DNA of 64,000 nt from Stereocaulon alpinum (taxonomy: Eukaryota; Ascomycota; Lecanoromycetes; Lecanorales; Stereocaulaceae), in the NCBI GenBank assembly GCA_018257865.1, contig JAEUBA010000050.1, positions 176,823 to 240,822 on the forward strand, written 5' to 3'. Every line of letters starts with the position of its first letter. Position 1 is the stretch's first letter. Below are positions 10,847-23,800 of this stretch, piece by piece. The notes below the pieces were generated by a model. That model was not told where the DNA came from. It did not search any database and saw only the letters and a list, made by a program, of their open reading frames with translations. A program made the position numbers and the translations under genes.

Positions 10847-13127
10847 TTACTCGGACACAGTGGCCTGAAGGCCAAATCTCATGTTCTCGACCGTCTTCGC
10901 TCCAACGCCTCGTAATTGACCCAGTTGTCTCAAACTGCTTACTGGTCGAAGTTCGTCTTCGTCCTCTTCACCTGCGCAAAGTGCTTCGATAATAGCCTCA
11001 GCCTTCTTCGCTCCTATCCCCCGCAGCAAACGTATCTGACTGACGTCTCGCGTGTTGAATATGCTCAATAGCTGCTGTGTTCGAGGTGTCTGTACATGCT
11101 CGTTTCCCGGCTCAAACGAGGAAAGCCGAACAGGTCTGCATCTTTGCCTGTTAATCTTTGCTTTGTAACGAGAGCCCCCGTCCGATTCGTACTTCTGATC
11201 ACAAATCGCTTCATCCTGACAGTAGTCATCATCTTGGTTTGCCCTGTTCTTCTTCTTACAAGGTTCGACGTCTAAAGGCTTCCCGGGCTGCGGCTCCACC
11301 TCTTTCCGTCGACCTTCTTCCCTTTTTCCCTGGATCTTTTCACGGAGCTTTTCAATCTTCATGCCCAGCTTTTTGTTATCCGGGAAAAAGTCCTGCGCGA
11401 GGCTATACATCCTGAGTGCGCTTGCATCCTCTCCTCGCACAGCATGCTGTTTCGCCATAAGCAAAAACGTCAGGCCTTGCTCTCTGCCGTCTTCATGACC
11501 GTCGATTTTTTTCTCAAGCATGTCGAGTCGTTTCTGAACCTCTTCACTAATTTCCGACTGTGGGGCTATCGATGGTTGATCAAGTGCGCGGGCTGCAAGA
11601 ATGTCGGTAACTTTCCTCTCAATGATATCCTCGATGGCTGCTTTTGACATTCCAGGTTGAGACTTTGACATCAGCCTGTACGGACTCGCTCTCTTCTGAG
11701 GTCGAGAATTCGAGGACGTGAAAGGGTCTGCCGGCAAGGGCCGCTTCAATGGTGATGAGCGCCCTGGCGGCTCTCCCCGAATGGGCCTACTACCCATGTT
11801 GGAGTGGCGCACTTTGTCAGAGTATACCGAGAAAGCCTTGGTATGTTTGTCTCCTTGCTTAAGAGTACGATTTGAAGCGTGCATTGCAGAAGCGTTATGC
11901 ACAGTACTCGCCAATGGTCGCAAAGGCTGCCGTTGTAGATTCGACCCAGAAACGGTAGGTACTCCTCTTGGGCATTGCTTGAAAACTGGCTCGTTCTCAA
12001 TCTCCCTGACCTCTATTCTCTTGGTCCGATTTGCGAAATTCAAAGAGCTCAGCGTGTCCAGGTGGAACGATCTGACTGGCGCCAGGTTCAATATCATGAC
12101 CGTCAGTCCGTTGTTCTGACCGAGAGAAAGTATCCGTGTCATCTTGCTCTCGCGGTATGGTATCCTAGCATCCTTCTGGCTGATAGCCTCGACACATTTT
12201 GCCAAAGTAAATAATGACTTATTTATGCTAGCAGACTCCACCATCCTCTCTTTTCCATTCTGTGTTCTCCTATTGTCTTCTGAGCCAGCAAGGTCGATTG
12301 CAGAAGCGGTACTGGTTCTCGTCTCATCTCCCGTGGTCACTGCGAGCTTGATACCGAGAATGGCGTGAGATCGCGAAGACGCTGCGTTCAGCTGGAGTCT
12401 ATGTCAGCAGACCATTTGCTTTTCCAATGCGGCCGCCTTTACCTTCGTTGCGCTCGTTGACCGATTGATGTTTGCCTGATCGTATAAAGTCTCGAATTCC
12501 TTGAGACTCTCGCAGGGTCTTTCCGTCAGTCCAACTACGATAGTTTTGCTACCATTGTCCCTGAGGGGAAGGCCAGCCAGCGTCCGCTTCTCGGGCGCTT
12601 CGAACAAGTCGAATACTTTGTCATTGTAGATCTCGTAGTAGGAAAGAGTAATCTCCACTGTCGTCTGGCCGTCCGAGTCTTTGGCTATTTTCCTAGCTTT
12701 CCTGTAGATGCCGGACAAAAGCCGGGGTATGGCCCCTCGCTCTGCGAGTGTCTTCCCGCCTCGCATCGTATGCGTTTTGCCAGTCCCAGTACTACCATAT
12801 GCGAATATCGTAACGTCAAAGCCATTAAAAAGGTGTTTTATCGTAGGTGACACTATAGCAGATTAACATGACGATCTAAAGACCCAGTAAGCATAGCATG
12901 TCGCAACTGAGCTGACCTTCATTGTCAAAGATCTGCTGCTGAGTCGCATTTTGGTCATAGACACTGCTGAATTGAAAGGTAAAGTCCTCGCTTCCATTCT
13001 TCGGGTTCGGAATTTTGACAAGAGTGGGCTGTCCTGAGTCGGTGTTGCTGGCCGTCGAGACAATCACATCTTTGCCCAACTCATGACTTTGCTGCGGCCG
13101 AACCCTTGCCACCACTCGGATGCCCAT
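10847..13127 (-). CDS. Kinesin-like protein, Kid/KIF22 (kinesin-10) type
   Basis: Microtubule motor. Exons: 13127-12917, 12852-12443 and 12391-10847; 721 aa. The motor domain is N-terminal: MGIRVVARVRP at the start, P-loop GSTGTGKT (about residues 90-97), switch I AASSRSH (about 210-216) and switch II DLAGSE (about 240-245). After a basic, disordered middle comes a short predicted coiled region. The C-terminus carries two helix-hairpin-helix-like repeats, IRLLRGIGAKKAEAII and LGQLRGVGAKTVENM. The motor-plus-HhH architecture matches Kid/KIF22, which pushes chromosome arms by binding DNA. Upstream in-frame residues before MGIRVV exist but look like 5' UTR. The introns are 64 and 51 nt. Confidence 0.87.
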
Positions 13128-13726
13128 TGATGTGATCTCCAGATGTGTATCACCAGATTCGCATACCTGATATGCGCTGCAGACGGACAATGTTGACAAG
13201 AGGAGTGTCTGAGTGGTTGTCAATAGCGACAGCCCTAATATCTAGCCCTAACTCAACGCATCTCTTCCTCACTTGTCTCCTTAGTGCAGATACCCCCCTG
13301 TCTAGTGGGGGCTTTTAGTGGCCTGAGGCCAGGTGCTACCTTACTCGAAGCGTGCGCGCAGCGATCTAAGTCGCTTTGAGCTTGGTTCCGTGCTAACTTG
13401 TTAGCCTTGAACTAGTAAAGCCTCAAAGGCAATACGTATCTCACCAAGTCTACTTCACTCTGATATACAAGAGGTCTATCAACTCCGGAGAGCGTTCTCC
13501 ATTCGATACAAGTTGTAAAGGATTACGCGGGAAACGTGTTTTTGCAGGCATTCTTACGGACGTTCTTGCGGGTATTCTTCCGGGCGTTCGTACTTCACAT
13601 CGTTTGATGAACGTGAACTCAGAAGAAAGATATGACATGTACAAAGTCCAGGGCTGAAGAGTTCATAGGGCCATATGCAGAATTGAGACATGTCGAGATA
13701 AGACAATCCAGCTAAGCAGGACTATC
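13128..13726. other. Intergenic between kinesin start and SMC6 end
   Basis: About 600 bp containing the kinesin promoter. Around 13548-13594 there is a short run of degenerate copies of a GTTCTTGCGGGTATTC-like unit. No gene is seen. Confidence 0.5.
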
Positions 13727-16700
13727 CTATATAATATTGTGCAACCTTGCCTGTTTCCCGCGTTCAGGGTCGGCCATTCTAGGTTATAAGTCAGCTACGG
13801 CCAGCCTTCGAAAAAGAACAGAGAACCTTACTTGATGACTTTCACATCTTCCTGTGGATCTATACTGCTCATCGATTGAGGGGTGATCAAGATGAATTGC
13901 TTGCCAATAGATCTTCTCGCAGCTTGAATCTAGGCAGTCTTCAGTGGCGTCCTAGAGGGTTGGGGGCATGAATTTACCATCATTCCCATACTTATTTGTC
14001 TATTGACGGGGTCCATGAATACATCACTAGCTTTTGTAAGCTCTGGACGCAAACGCTGAGTGGAGTGACTATACTCACAATTCATCGAGGCAGCGGATGG
14101 GGGCTCCCATGGCTTCCCAAACTTTATGAGAATTAGCGAGGAGAAGATCATGGCGCAGGGAGAAGACTCACGAGAAAGCAGCAAGCAGATAGTCGAGAAA
14201 GATTTCTCTCCACCAGAAAGCGTCATGGTTTTGCGGCCTTTGTTCTGTTTCAAAGTCTCGTCAGGCTCGACCTGTCCTGTGTGTCAGTGCTGTTCACAAC
14301 GGCGCAAGATGGAACATATTTGGACCTGTAGATCCAACTTCTTCTCCTTATGGTTCGCCTGGAGCTGGCCGCGGAAACCGCGTTCGCTCAAGAGGTACAT
14401 GAATTGTACTCTGGCGCGTGCTGTGATGAATTTCTGAAATTGCTTCCACCTATCCCTACGGTTGACAAGTGCGAATTTCAAGAGCTAGGTTCTGAATCAG
14501 TGGAGACATCACAAAGAATGGTGTTCCACTTCGTACCTGCGAAAGTTCTTCGATGCTTCTTACTTCCGTCTCAGCATGATCAAGAGCCTCGGTGGCTTTG
14601 GCAGCGGCTATTGTGAGCTGGGCTCGACTGCCTCCGACTCTGTTCCACGGGTTAGCGTTCATGTGGCGACTGTCGATTGGTACATACCTCTTCTCCGCTT
14701 CTTTCAAGTCCTTTTCAAGCTTTGCCGTTTTTCGCTCGATTGAATCCCCAGTCTCGCCATGATCTACTGGCACTCGCTGACAGAACTCGCTGGCTTGTTT
14801 TGTAAAGTCCTCCACAATCTTCACGTGCTGCTCACTCTCTACGGCATACGTACCCCTTTCCTCCTTTGCCGCATTGAGGTTCTCGAAGGCAGCATTCATA
14901 TCACGCAACGCAGCTTGCCTTTGATTTCCGCACTTTGTGGCCTTGCTCTCTGCCTTGAAGATCTTCGCTTCGGCTTCCTTGATCTGCGTATCCATTGATG
15001 CCATTTCGTCCCTAGTGTTCTTAAGTGACTCGTTGTTCTTGTCCTTAGCAACGACAGACTCTCCATAAGAAGATTCATATGTGCTTTTATCTTCCTTAGC
15101 GTCTTCGAGTTGTTCTTTGAGAGCCTCTAGACGACCCTCCTCGACGCGATCATTGTCCAAGGCATCTTGAAGTTCGTCGACAACGTCTTGCGTCTGCTGC
15201 ATCTCGATTTTCCGCTGGACGAGAATATTTTGGTGCTTGGTAAGTGCCTGTTGACACCTGATAAGGCGCCTTTGCATTTCCTGCGAAATCTGCTCAAGCT
15301 GATTTAGTTCTGATCGGAGCGTCTGGAGGATCTCGCGTTGGGAACTGAAATAGTCAGTGTCCTTTGCCAATTGCAATCATAACAGAAGGACAAAGGTACC
15401 TTATTTGATACTCGACATCGGTCTTCATGCGAGGGGATCCCCTAAAAGCTGCTTGATGCGACTGGGAAAGTCCACCACCCCAGCCGTAGGCTAGCCTGAC
15501 CGCTTCTCCAGGCCTAACGTTGAAGGAAAAGCATTGCTTTACATTATGCAGTCTTTCACTATCCATCGCATCGATGGCTTCCTTGCGGTCCTGTATCAGT
15601 ATTGTCTGGTCGATGCCCTGATTGATGACTAGCTGCTTTCGAACAAGTTCATTATCAATCTGACTGGTGGTTAGTACTTCCAAGAAAAACAGACATATCT
15701 ACTTACGTCCACAACTCTTAGAGCCGTGTCGAATCGCTCATCTGGTTCCTTGCCTCGAGTATTTATTGTGCTATTGTTCGTGATCAGGATTTGACAAGCA
15801 CTGCCAATGTTAGCTGTATGAACGAAAGATTTGAGAGCCTCTATCAATTATTACCATCCATTCCTATCCATTAAGTCCGACAACCTTGTCTGGTCCTGCT
15901 TGCTGGTCACGATGAATGACTCCAAAGCGCCACCAAAGGATTTTTCGAGGATACTCGACCAAAGAGGCTTAAGCAAGCGTACGTGAGCGCCCATTGGTCC
16001 TATCGGCTTCTGCTGAAATCCTTCATCCTGTCGTATAGCACTCAATAGCCTTTGCATATTCTGCGGATATGACTGTTGTTGTTGCCCGCGGTCTCGCATC
16101 AGCGAGTTCAACCGATCCTCAGCTTGCTGTATATCGGCTCGCTTGTACTTAATAGGCTCGAGTGTCTCCTTGAACTCTCTTTCTGCGCGACATTTGTTGT
16201 CCTCTAGAGCAGGTAGTTCATCCTCATGTTCCCGAAACCTCTTTTTGGCAGCATTGGCTTCCTCCCTCTTCTCCTCAATCTCTGCGCGCCGTAAGTCATG
16301 AGTGCCTCCATCAGCATCACTGAGCCTCTGGTGCTCGTCTGCGATTTCCTTCTCAGCTTTTCTAATTCGGTCCTCTGCTGCTTTGATTTCTCCCTTGATC
16401 GCTCGTTGATCAGTCTAAGAGCACGGGTCAGCAGGGACATCAACTTTAGCGGAGGTAAGCATACATGTAAGGCCATTTGCTCCGCCTTGAACCTGTCATG
16501 TTCCCTTTTGATACCATCTTTCTCTTCTTGCAAAGGTGTTAGAGCGCTTTTGGCATCCTCCACGCCCTGGACAGCGTGCTCGGACGACTGCTCAATCTGG
16601 CCGAAAGCTTCGTTGAGTCCCGCGGCTTTCATTTCTAAAGCCCCGATCTTCTCATCCATTCTAGCCAACTTGTTGTTACACATCCGCAACTCTTTCTCCC

Positions 16701-17760
16701 GCTCCTCTACCTGAGCCCAAGCCATCATGTTCATAAGGGTCTTGATCCTCTGACGAAGCGTGTCCTGCCTTTCTGAAAGAGAGAGAAGGTGTCTTGCTTT
16801 CTCATATCGCTCCCGGAAAATATTGAGATCTTCTGTCTTCTTCCACAAATCCTGATCGATCGCTTCAAGATTCTGCTCGACTATAAGGTAGTCCCCATCT
16901 AGGTGTTCCAACTGTGTTCCCTTCATGAAGAACTTGTACTTGTCGGTAGGTGTCGAGTTGTTTAAGAATTGACGCGCCATATCTTGTGTCAAAACATTCA
17001 TCGGGTTGTCAATCTGAAGGGCATAGTAGTCGCAAATGTCTTCGAGATCGGCTTTTCTGGTAGACATCATTCTTCCGGTCGAGGTTTTCAACTTGAAGCT
17101 GCTGCTACCTGAACGGGAGAAGTGACGCTCTACGATGATGGAGTCGCCATATATATCTTGCTGGTATGCACCATCGCCCGTGTTCTTGATCTTGACGCTG
17201 AGCATTGCCGACCTGGACACATTAGCATTTGCGAACAATGAGGCAAGCATCTCCACTCACTCTTCGCCTTCCTTGATGAAACTCTTGAGGCTCTGCCCCC
17301 GATTTGTAGCTGTTGCTTTTCCTCCTAGACATATCGTAATGGCGGTGAGAATTGCACTTTTTCCACTTCCATTGTGCCCGATGATGAAGTTGATGAGTGG
17401 GCCTATCCCAATCTCCAGGTACCCATGACACATGAAGTTTGTACATATCACAGACTCTATGATGCCGTTTTCCGCTGGGTGATTTCGCAAGACTTTCTTA
17501 CTACGCTGCTGCGTAAGGAATTGGGTCGCCTTCTCTTGAAAGCGCTCTTCATCTGAACCATACTCCGATGTTTCGCTTTCCTCTGGCTCGTTGTGTGAAA
17601 TTCGGGACTTCTTTCTCTGTCCGGCTGTTAAGTATTGCGCCTACCACTGCCTTCTGATACTCACCGAAGCTTGTTGCAAACTCGACTGCGCGCTTTCAAC
17701 CTCGATGATCTCAGTCTCGCCGTTATCGTCGGCTGACCGCTGCCTCTTCGCTGGCGCCAT
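13727..17760 (-). CDS. SMC6: Structural maintenance of chromosomes protein 6 (Smc5/6 complex)
   Basis: ATPase arm of the Smc5/6 complex in DNA repair and replication-fork stability. I resolve 14 exons with closing phases: 17760-17665, 17616-17261, 17212-16465, 16414-15855, 15800-15707, 15659-15400, 15344-14688, 14639-14537, 14484-14326, 14271-14172, 14121-14079, 14026-13978, 13929-13832 and 13778-13727; 1124 aa, the family length. Walker A is GHNGSGKS (about 112-119). Two long coiled coils flank a hinge (about 520-680). The C-terminal signature is LSGGEKSFS (about 1029) and Walker B is IRCLDEFDVFMD (about 1053). Introns are 47-55 nt. A second ATG two codons upstream (17766) is equally possible. 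Several acceptors are chosen by frame and homology over a nearby alternative AG. Confidence 0.94.
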
Positions 17761-18468
17761 GATCATGGTAGAGAAACACCGGTATGTAAAAATTGTCGAA
17801 AGCTCCTAGGTAGAACGACGCGCCTGAGAACCGCGCCGCGCTAAACTTTACTAGTACAGTAGAAGGGTTCATCACCTAATTGGCCAAACCCCCTGACTGG
17901 CCAGTTTCGGGTCCCAAGAGGATCTCCGGTCTATAACCCCGGGGTCCAACCACTGGCTGACTTAACGTAGATATCAATCGGGGACAACTATAATCCATGA
18001 AGGAGGTACGTAGTGGCTAGAATTCTGGTATAGAAGTTGTTAAGTATTACAAGTGCTAGAACTTTGTACGCGAAAATAATCTATCAAACCTTCTACATAA
18101 AGAGTTAGAGGTAGTGGCCAGTTAGGAGGTTTGGCCAGGTAGTGGGTGAACCCTTCTAGGACTTTACTCTCAGCATCTGTAGAGACATAAGTGGGCTTAC
18201 TTCACCACATACAATTACCTCGGACGGACAGCTGACGGAAGATTAAGACTATAGTGATACTCGGCTTCCCACGGTCCCACTCGAATATAGTCATTCGTTT
18301 CGAGAAGTCCGCGATAATACTTGCATCGCTTCTTCTGCCCTGTTGAAGCTTCTTTTCTCCCAATCTTCGACTTGCACTCTGGCCTTCTAACTTGAATTTG
18401 CATCGTTGCTCACTCCAGACGACCTACCACTGTCTTTACGGAATTGGTGTTAGAAACCGTCACGGATT
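17761..18468. other. Intergenic with transposable element remnant
   Basis: SMC6 upstream region and CGS 3' flank. Apart from the inverted-repeat element at 17862-18156, listed separately, no gene is visible. Confidence 0.55.
17862..18156. mobile_element. Candidate MITE with ~43-bp terminal inverted repeats and TA target duplication
   Basis: The left end begins GAAGGGTTCATCACC and the right end, reverse-complemented, begins GAAGGGTTCACCCAC. Over 43 bases I count 35 identities, including the shared TGGCCAAACC and ACTGGCCA blocks. The 295-bp element is bounded on each side by TA (17860-17861 and 18157-18158), the duplication left by Tc1/mariner-type insertion. The interior has no coding frame, so it would be non-autonomous. 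It sits 5' of SMC6. Alternative: a chance or decayed inverted repeat, but the end symmetry argues against this. Confidence 0.72.
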
Positions 18469-20619
18469 TCACCCGGCCTTCATCTCAGCTGCTGCCACCA
18501 AGGCGCGTTGAAATCGCCAACGCAATTCGGTAGGGTCTTCGAGGCCAACACTTATCCTGACAAGATCGGCTTCAACTCCATATCGTGCGGCCTTCGAATG
18601 TCAGCTGATAAACGTGAACCATCGTCAGAAGAACAAATTACCCAGTCGAGCTCTGTATAATGTGCTAGTATCACGTAGGGCGAACTACATACCATAAGCT
18701 GTGGCTCAGGAGACTTTAAATTGGGCGACATACCTGAGTGTAAAATTTGTCCCAAGGCTGGGCCCTTTTGCGGTGTCCAGTTTGTCAAAGAAGGTGACAG
18801 CTTGCAAATAAGACTCGAAAGTCACCGAAAGTAGGCCACCATAACCTCCTCTCTTATTGCGGCAATCATCATAGAACGCCCTGGTCGCACTATACTTCGG
18901 ATAATAAACCTGCTTTACTGATGACTATTAGCAACTTTCAGATATTGCAGTAGCACCGACTCACCTATTGAAGACGCCTTCAGTGTCTCGCATATCGCTT
19001 CTGCGCTCTTGTTTATTCTGTCAATACGTGAGACGAAGTCTCTACTATTCCTTTCCATGAATATCGCATCTTCGGGCCAGTAATTATCTTCGTAATCGCT
19101 ATCCATGAAAGCCTTTAGTGGCTGATAATACCGGCTATTTGGGTTCAGAACAGAGCTGAAATCTCATAAGCAGGGCAATATAGGATAGGAATGTGGTTTC
19201 ACCTTCCACCCATGACATTACACTCTCCAGTGAAGACCTTGGTCAGGCTGCTAACAACCACATCGGCGTGCGGTAGGACGTGTACATTGATGAAGTTCCC
19301 AATCGTTTCGTCAACAATCACAGCAAAATTATAGTGATCGGCCAGTGCTCGAATTCTGCGCAGGTCAGGCGTTTTCAGAAGAGGGTTACCCGGGAATTCG
19401 CAAAATAAGGCCAGATATCTCTCTCCGGCCTCGCAACGCCGCTCTAGATCATCTAATTCTGTTGACGATCCGTAGCCGTAAAAGAGACAGCCAGGACCCC
19501 ACTTTTCTAATATCTTGAGGGTATCAATATATGGAAACCTGCTTAGACTTAGCCTTGTAACCAACAGGACATCAAGGAACCATACCCAAAAGTGATGCTC
19601 TTCATTTCTCCTCTACAAGCCATCAAAGCCCTATGTGTATTGAATATCGAGCTCATCCCGCATGGATAGAGGTAAACATCACGTTCCGAGAAGCCTTCCA
19701 CTTGTTCCGTACGTGTTGGAGGGCTCGACATTTCCAACGCCTCATGTAGGTCGACGTTAGCAACTAGTGCACCCGCTATACGTCTTCGTATTGCCAGCTT
19801 AGCACTATGAGCAAGTGACACGTCCAAATTTCTTCCAAAACGCTCTTCAACAAATTGTATGTAGTCTTTGCCGTCCAGACCTTTCGTATGTGCACATTGC
19901 GGAGAGAGGTCGACAGACTCTTTCGTCTGATATCTTCGAGGCCCCTTGCTCGGCGACATGACAGCTCGGTGCACAGTCAAACGGCCGTCGTCGAAAGCTT
20001 TGTAGCAGTAATCGGCCCGCCGACTTGAGATTCCGTCACCCGAGTGCTGCCAGAAGGTCTTTGCGACTTTTGTATGGCTTCGAGGGAATATAACGGCTGA
20101 TATTATCGGTTTGATGTGCGCTGCTTCGGACTCCACATCGCCATTGGCCAGACCAGAATTCGGATATAGATCGACGATCCTTAACGAGTTTCCCAAAACA
20201 AGAGAAGGCACGTGTCTTTGGAGGAATTCCACGCATCTGGTAGCAACGGCATGGGATGGAAACAAGAAAGCTTTCTCGGTCGAGGAGCCATGCCTCCACA
20301 CAATTGCATCTGCAAAGGCTTCGATGCTTTTATGGACGAAGAACCTGCCATGTGGGATTTAGACCAAGTGCAATTGAACGGCGTGGAGCGATATCGGACC
20401 GCGGATAACCCGTCTTCATTTTGCCCAATACCCAATCTTCGCCTTCCTCATAGCCAACGTTGGCTCTCCATGTCGGCAGGGACACAGACACGGCCTTGCG
20501 TAGTGTCAGCTACGTGTGGCCTAATGGAGGGAATCACTAAGGCTTACATGAGCAGTATCTGGCGGGATTGACTCCCCAACCTCTGCGGCGAGCATTGATG
20601 CCGTTGATGTTGTCGCCAT
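18469..20619 (-). CDS. Cystathionine gamma-synthase-like PLP enzyme
   Basis: PLP-dependent Cys/Met-metabolism enzyme. The fungal group joins an activated homoserine to cysteine to form cystathionine for methionine synthesis. Eight exons close in phase: 20619-20548, 20494-20400, 20344-19586, 19538-19203, 19155-18965, 18917-18734, 18684-18642 and 18591-18469; 600 aa. The fungal N-terminal signature SIPPDTAHAVSVSLPTW is split by intron 1. The PLP lysine lies in SSLTKVF (about K409), after VIVDETIGNF. The end is typical: YEDNYWPEDAIFMERNSRDF, TAKGPSLGTNFT, SPYVILAHYTELDW and DLVRISVGLED. It is divergent from UTP22 with 254 bp between starts. A TGAGTCA site at 20826 fits Gcn4/CPC1 control. Confidence 0.92.
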
Positions 20620-20825
20620 CGTTTACAGAAGCATAGGGTCCAACGTCGAAAAAAGTTATTTGACTCCGGTCCCGCCAAAACTTCCATTCGGATTGGCCGT
20701 GATCGGGATCTACGAGTGACGTGCATTAGCTCATGATCCTAAATCTTTCCGTGGATTCGGGTCGGCTAGTTTTGAGCCGCATCTACGAAAAAACCACGTA
20801 CGTACGTATCAAGCTTCCATAGTCT

Positions 20826-20832
20826 TGAGTCA
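20826..20832. promoter_or_regulatory. Candidate Gcn4/CPC1 response element
   Basis: TGAGTCA, a perfect reverse complement of TGACTCA, inside the longer near-palindrome CTTGAGTCAAG. It lies about 207 bp upstream of the CGS start and 42 bp upstream of the UTP22 ATG. The amino-acid-starvation factor regulates methionine genes in fungi; function here is inference. Confidence 0.5.
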
Positions 20833-20873
20833 AGGAAGAACGGGTCTGCAGTAGGTCTTTTCAACTGCTCGCT

Positions 20874-23800
20874 ATGGTGCCACCAGCATATAAAAAGAGG
20901 AAGCTCTCTCCTCTTCCTGCTCATAACGGCGACAAGGAATTATCCCACATCCAGGACTTTGGAGCATTGTTTGAACAACAGAGCAAGGTCGCCGATAAGA
21001 TGGCCTCCACTCGAAGCAGTCGAGCTGCGCAAAACGATAGAAGAAGTCCTTCGACACTACCACCGAGCAGCGTATACCATTTAAGTTTGTTCCAGCTTCA
21101 GGTAGACGAATTGCTGTCGAATGTGCGACCTCATGAGGGACGAATGGCGAACGCTGAAAATGCCCTTCGCAAGCTCAAGAATATAATAGAACGCATTCCG
21201 AACCGTGAACCACAATCAGTATGAAGTTTTGATAGCCCAGTCCACTGGTTTTTCTGACGTATCGGCTTCTCTATAGATCCTGCAAGCCGAACGCGAGCAG
21301 CATGAGTCGCACACAGTGCGGATACCGTTCCCTAATCCTCGGCCAAAGACAGACGCAAACTTTACATTGGCATATTCGAAACCTGCGAACATCAATGTCG
21401 TTGGGAGCTACGCACGGAAGACGGCAATTCAGACTGAAAATCAGCTAGGAATCGATCTAGCTGTCACTATGCCATTAGTAAGGCTCCTTTGTCGTTTTTT
21501 TGAACAATTGCTAATGCACAATAAGTCTATCTTCCAGGATAAAGACTATCTCAATTATAGGTACTTTCACAAGAGAGCGTACTACCTGGCTTGCCTTGCG
21601 ACAGCTATTGAAGAGGCAGAGGAATGCACTTTCGTCATCAAGTATATCTATCAGCATGGCAATCATCTACAACCTATTATCACTGTTAGCCCCGGAACCG
21701 GTGATGATGATTTTTCAAGATCAAAATGTCAGATCAGGATCGTCTTGGCTGCCAATGGAGCAATATTTCCCATGTCAAAAACCCTGCCCGACAAGAATTG
21801 CGTTCGGATGAAGACCGAGGAAGCCAATACAAGTGACAATTCTGCAATGCCAACGCCGTTCTACAATGCATCACTAAGAACAGAATGCTCTTCACTGGCA
21901 TATCTGAAATTTCTACATGGAGCTTCTTTGCAATCAATTGGCTTTGCCAATGCTTGTGTACTTGGCAGCGTGTGGCTCCGACAGCGCGGCATGAGGACAA
22001 GCCTTTCCGGTGGCGGCTTCGGTGCCTTCGAATGGGCATGTATGATGGCATTACTGTTGCAGGGGGGCGGCCACAAGGGGAAGCCCATATTATCAAAAGG
22101 ATACAGTAGCTACCAGCTTTTTAAGGCTACACTTAAGTTCTTAGCAGTGACGGATCTAGTGGCGAAGCCTCTTCTCGTCAAAGCAGAGTTTGTCGATGTG
22201 ACGGCTTCTGAACACCCTGTTTTGTTCGACGGTGCAAGAGGAATGAACATCCTCTACAAGATGACGCCATGGTCCTACGCGACGCTGAGGCACGATGCCA
22301 GGGGTACTCTAGACTTGTTTGACGATCCACTTTCGGATCATTTTCATGCCTGCTTCATCGCGAGCTTCAATGACCCCAAACAGAAGTTTGGCAGTATCGT
22401 CCTTCTATCACTGAGGCAAATATGCCCGTCAGCAAGTCAGACGACAGACGCCATTAGCGAGGATTTGGCCTTCTGTGGACGAGCTTATCAAGCATTGAAG
22501 ACCGGACTCGGAGACCGAGTCTCACTGATTAATATCGAACCGCCAGAAATGCCTGCTTGGTCGCCTATGAATTCGAAGCAGCATACAACAAGGACATCTC
22601 GAATACAGGTAGGACTATTGCTCAACCCTGAACAATCCAACCGCACTGTCGATCGAGGTCCCTCTGCTGAAGACAAGGAAAAAGCTGCCGCATTTCGCAA
22701 ATTCTGGGGAGAGAAAGCAGAGCTGCGACGCTTCAAAGATGGCAGCATCCAAGAGAGCTTGATATGGCCTCAAAAAGACCCCCAGGAGACCGTGCTGGAG
22801 CAAGTGGTCACATACATTATCCGACGGCACGTTGGTGAGGAGGCAGTCGGCGGTTCAAACCTCATCGGGGAGGCCCTTGAACGTCTACTTCCTTACCAAA
22901 GCATCACATCCGCCAAAGCTCGAGCTGTCCATCAGCCTGGAGTGACCGGCTATGAGCCCGTAATGACTGCCTTTGAAGTATTGGAGAAAGCGATCAGAAG
23001 CCTCAAGGGTCTGCCACTCCAGATACGTCAGATCTTACCCGCACACTCTCAACTTTGTTACACCTCAACCAGACTACCTATCCTAAACCCCAGCCAATGC
23101 CAAATGGATCCAGCGAATGTTCACGTCCAATTTGAAGGTTCCAACCGTTGGCCCGATGACATTGAAGCCGTGCAGAGGACAAAGATAGCATTCCTCCTGA
23201 AAATGGGCGAAATCCTCGAAGAAGCTACCCCGAACTTATCGGCGCGACTAGGTCTGGAAAACACCGACTGCAGAATGCTGAATAATGCTTTCGTCGACAT
23301 AGTATACCCAAGCGGCGCAATTTTCCGCCTTCGTGTCCACCATGAAGGTGAACTTCATCTCCTCGAGCGCACTCTAAGGGACAGATCCCACACGCAAGCC
23401 AGTCGAGACGAAGCCGACTCCGCAATCTCGACTTACAAGCGTAATTTCGTCCATGCACCTCTTCACACCCAAGCCCTGCGCATTCTAAGCACTCGCTTTC
23501 CTCTTCTTTCACCTTGTATCCGCCTCATGAAGACATGGCGTGACTCCCATCTCCTCTCCACCCATATCAGCGACGAACTAATCGAGCTCCTTACCATTCG
23601 CACCTTCAAGCATCCAGTCCCTGGATATCCACCTGACGGAACAATGCCTGGTTTCCTAAGAACATTGGCGTTCGTAGCGAAGTGGGATTGGCGGTCTGAA
23701 CCGCTGATTGTGGACTGCAGCGAAGAAGAGAGAATGGATAGCAAGGCAATCGATGGCATCAAATTCCGTTTTGAGGCTTTGAGAAAGCTTGACCCCGCGC

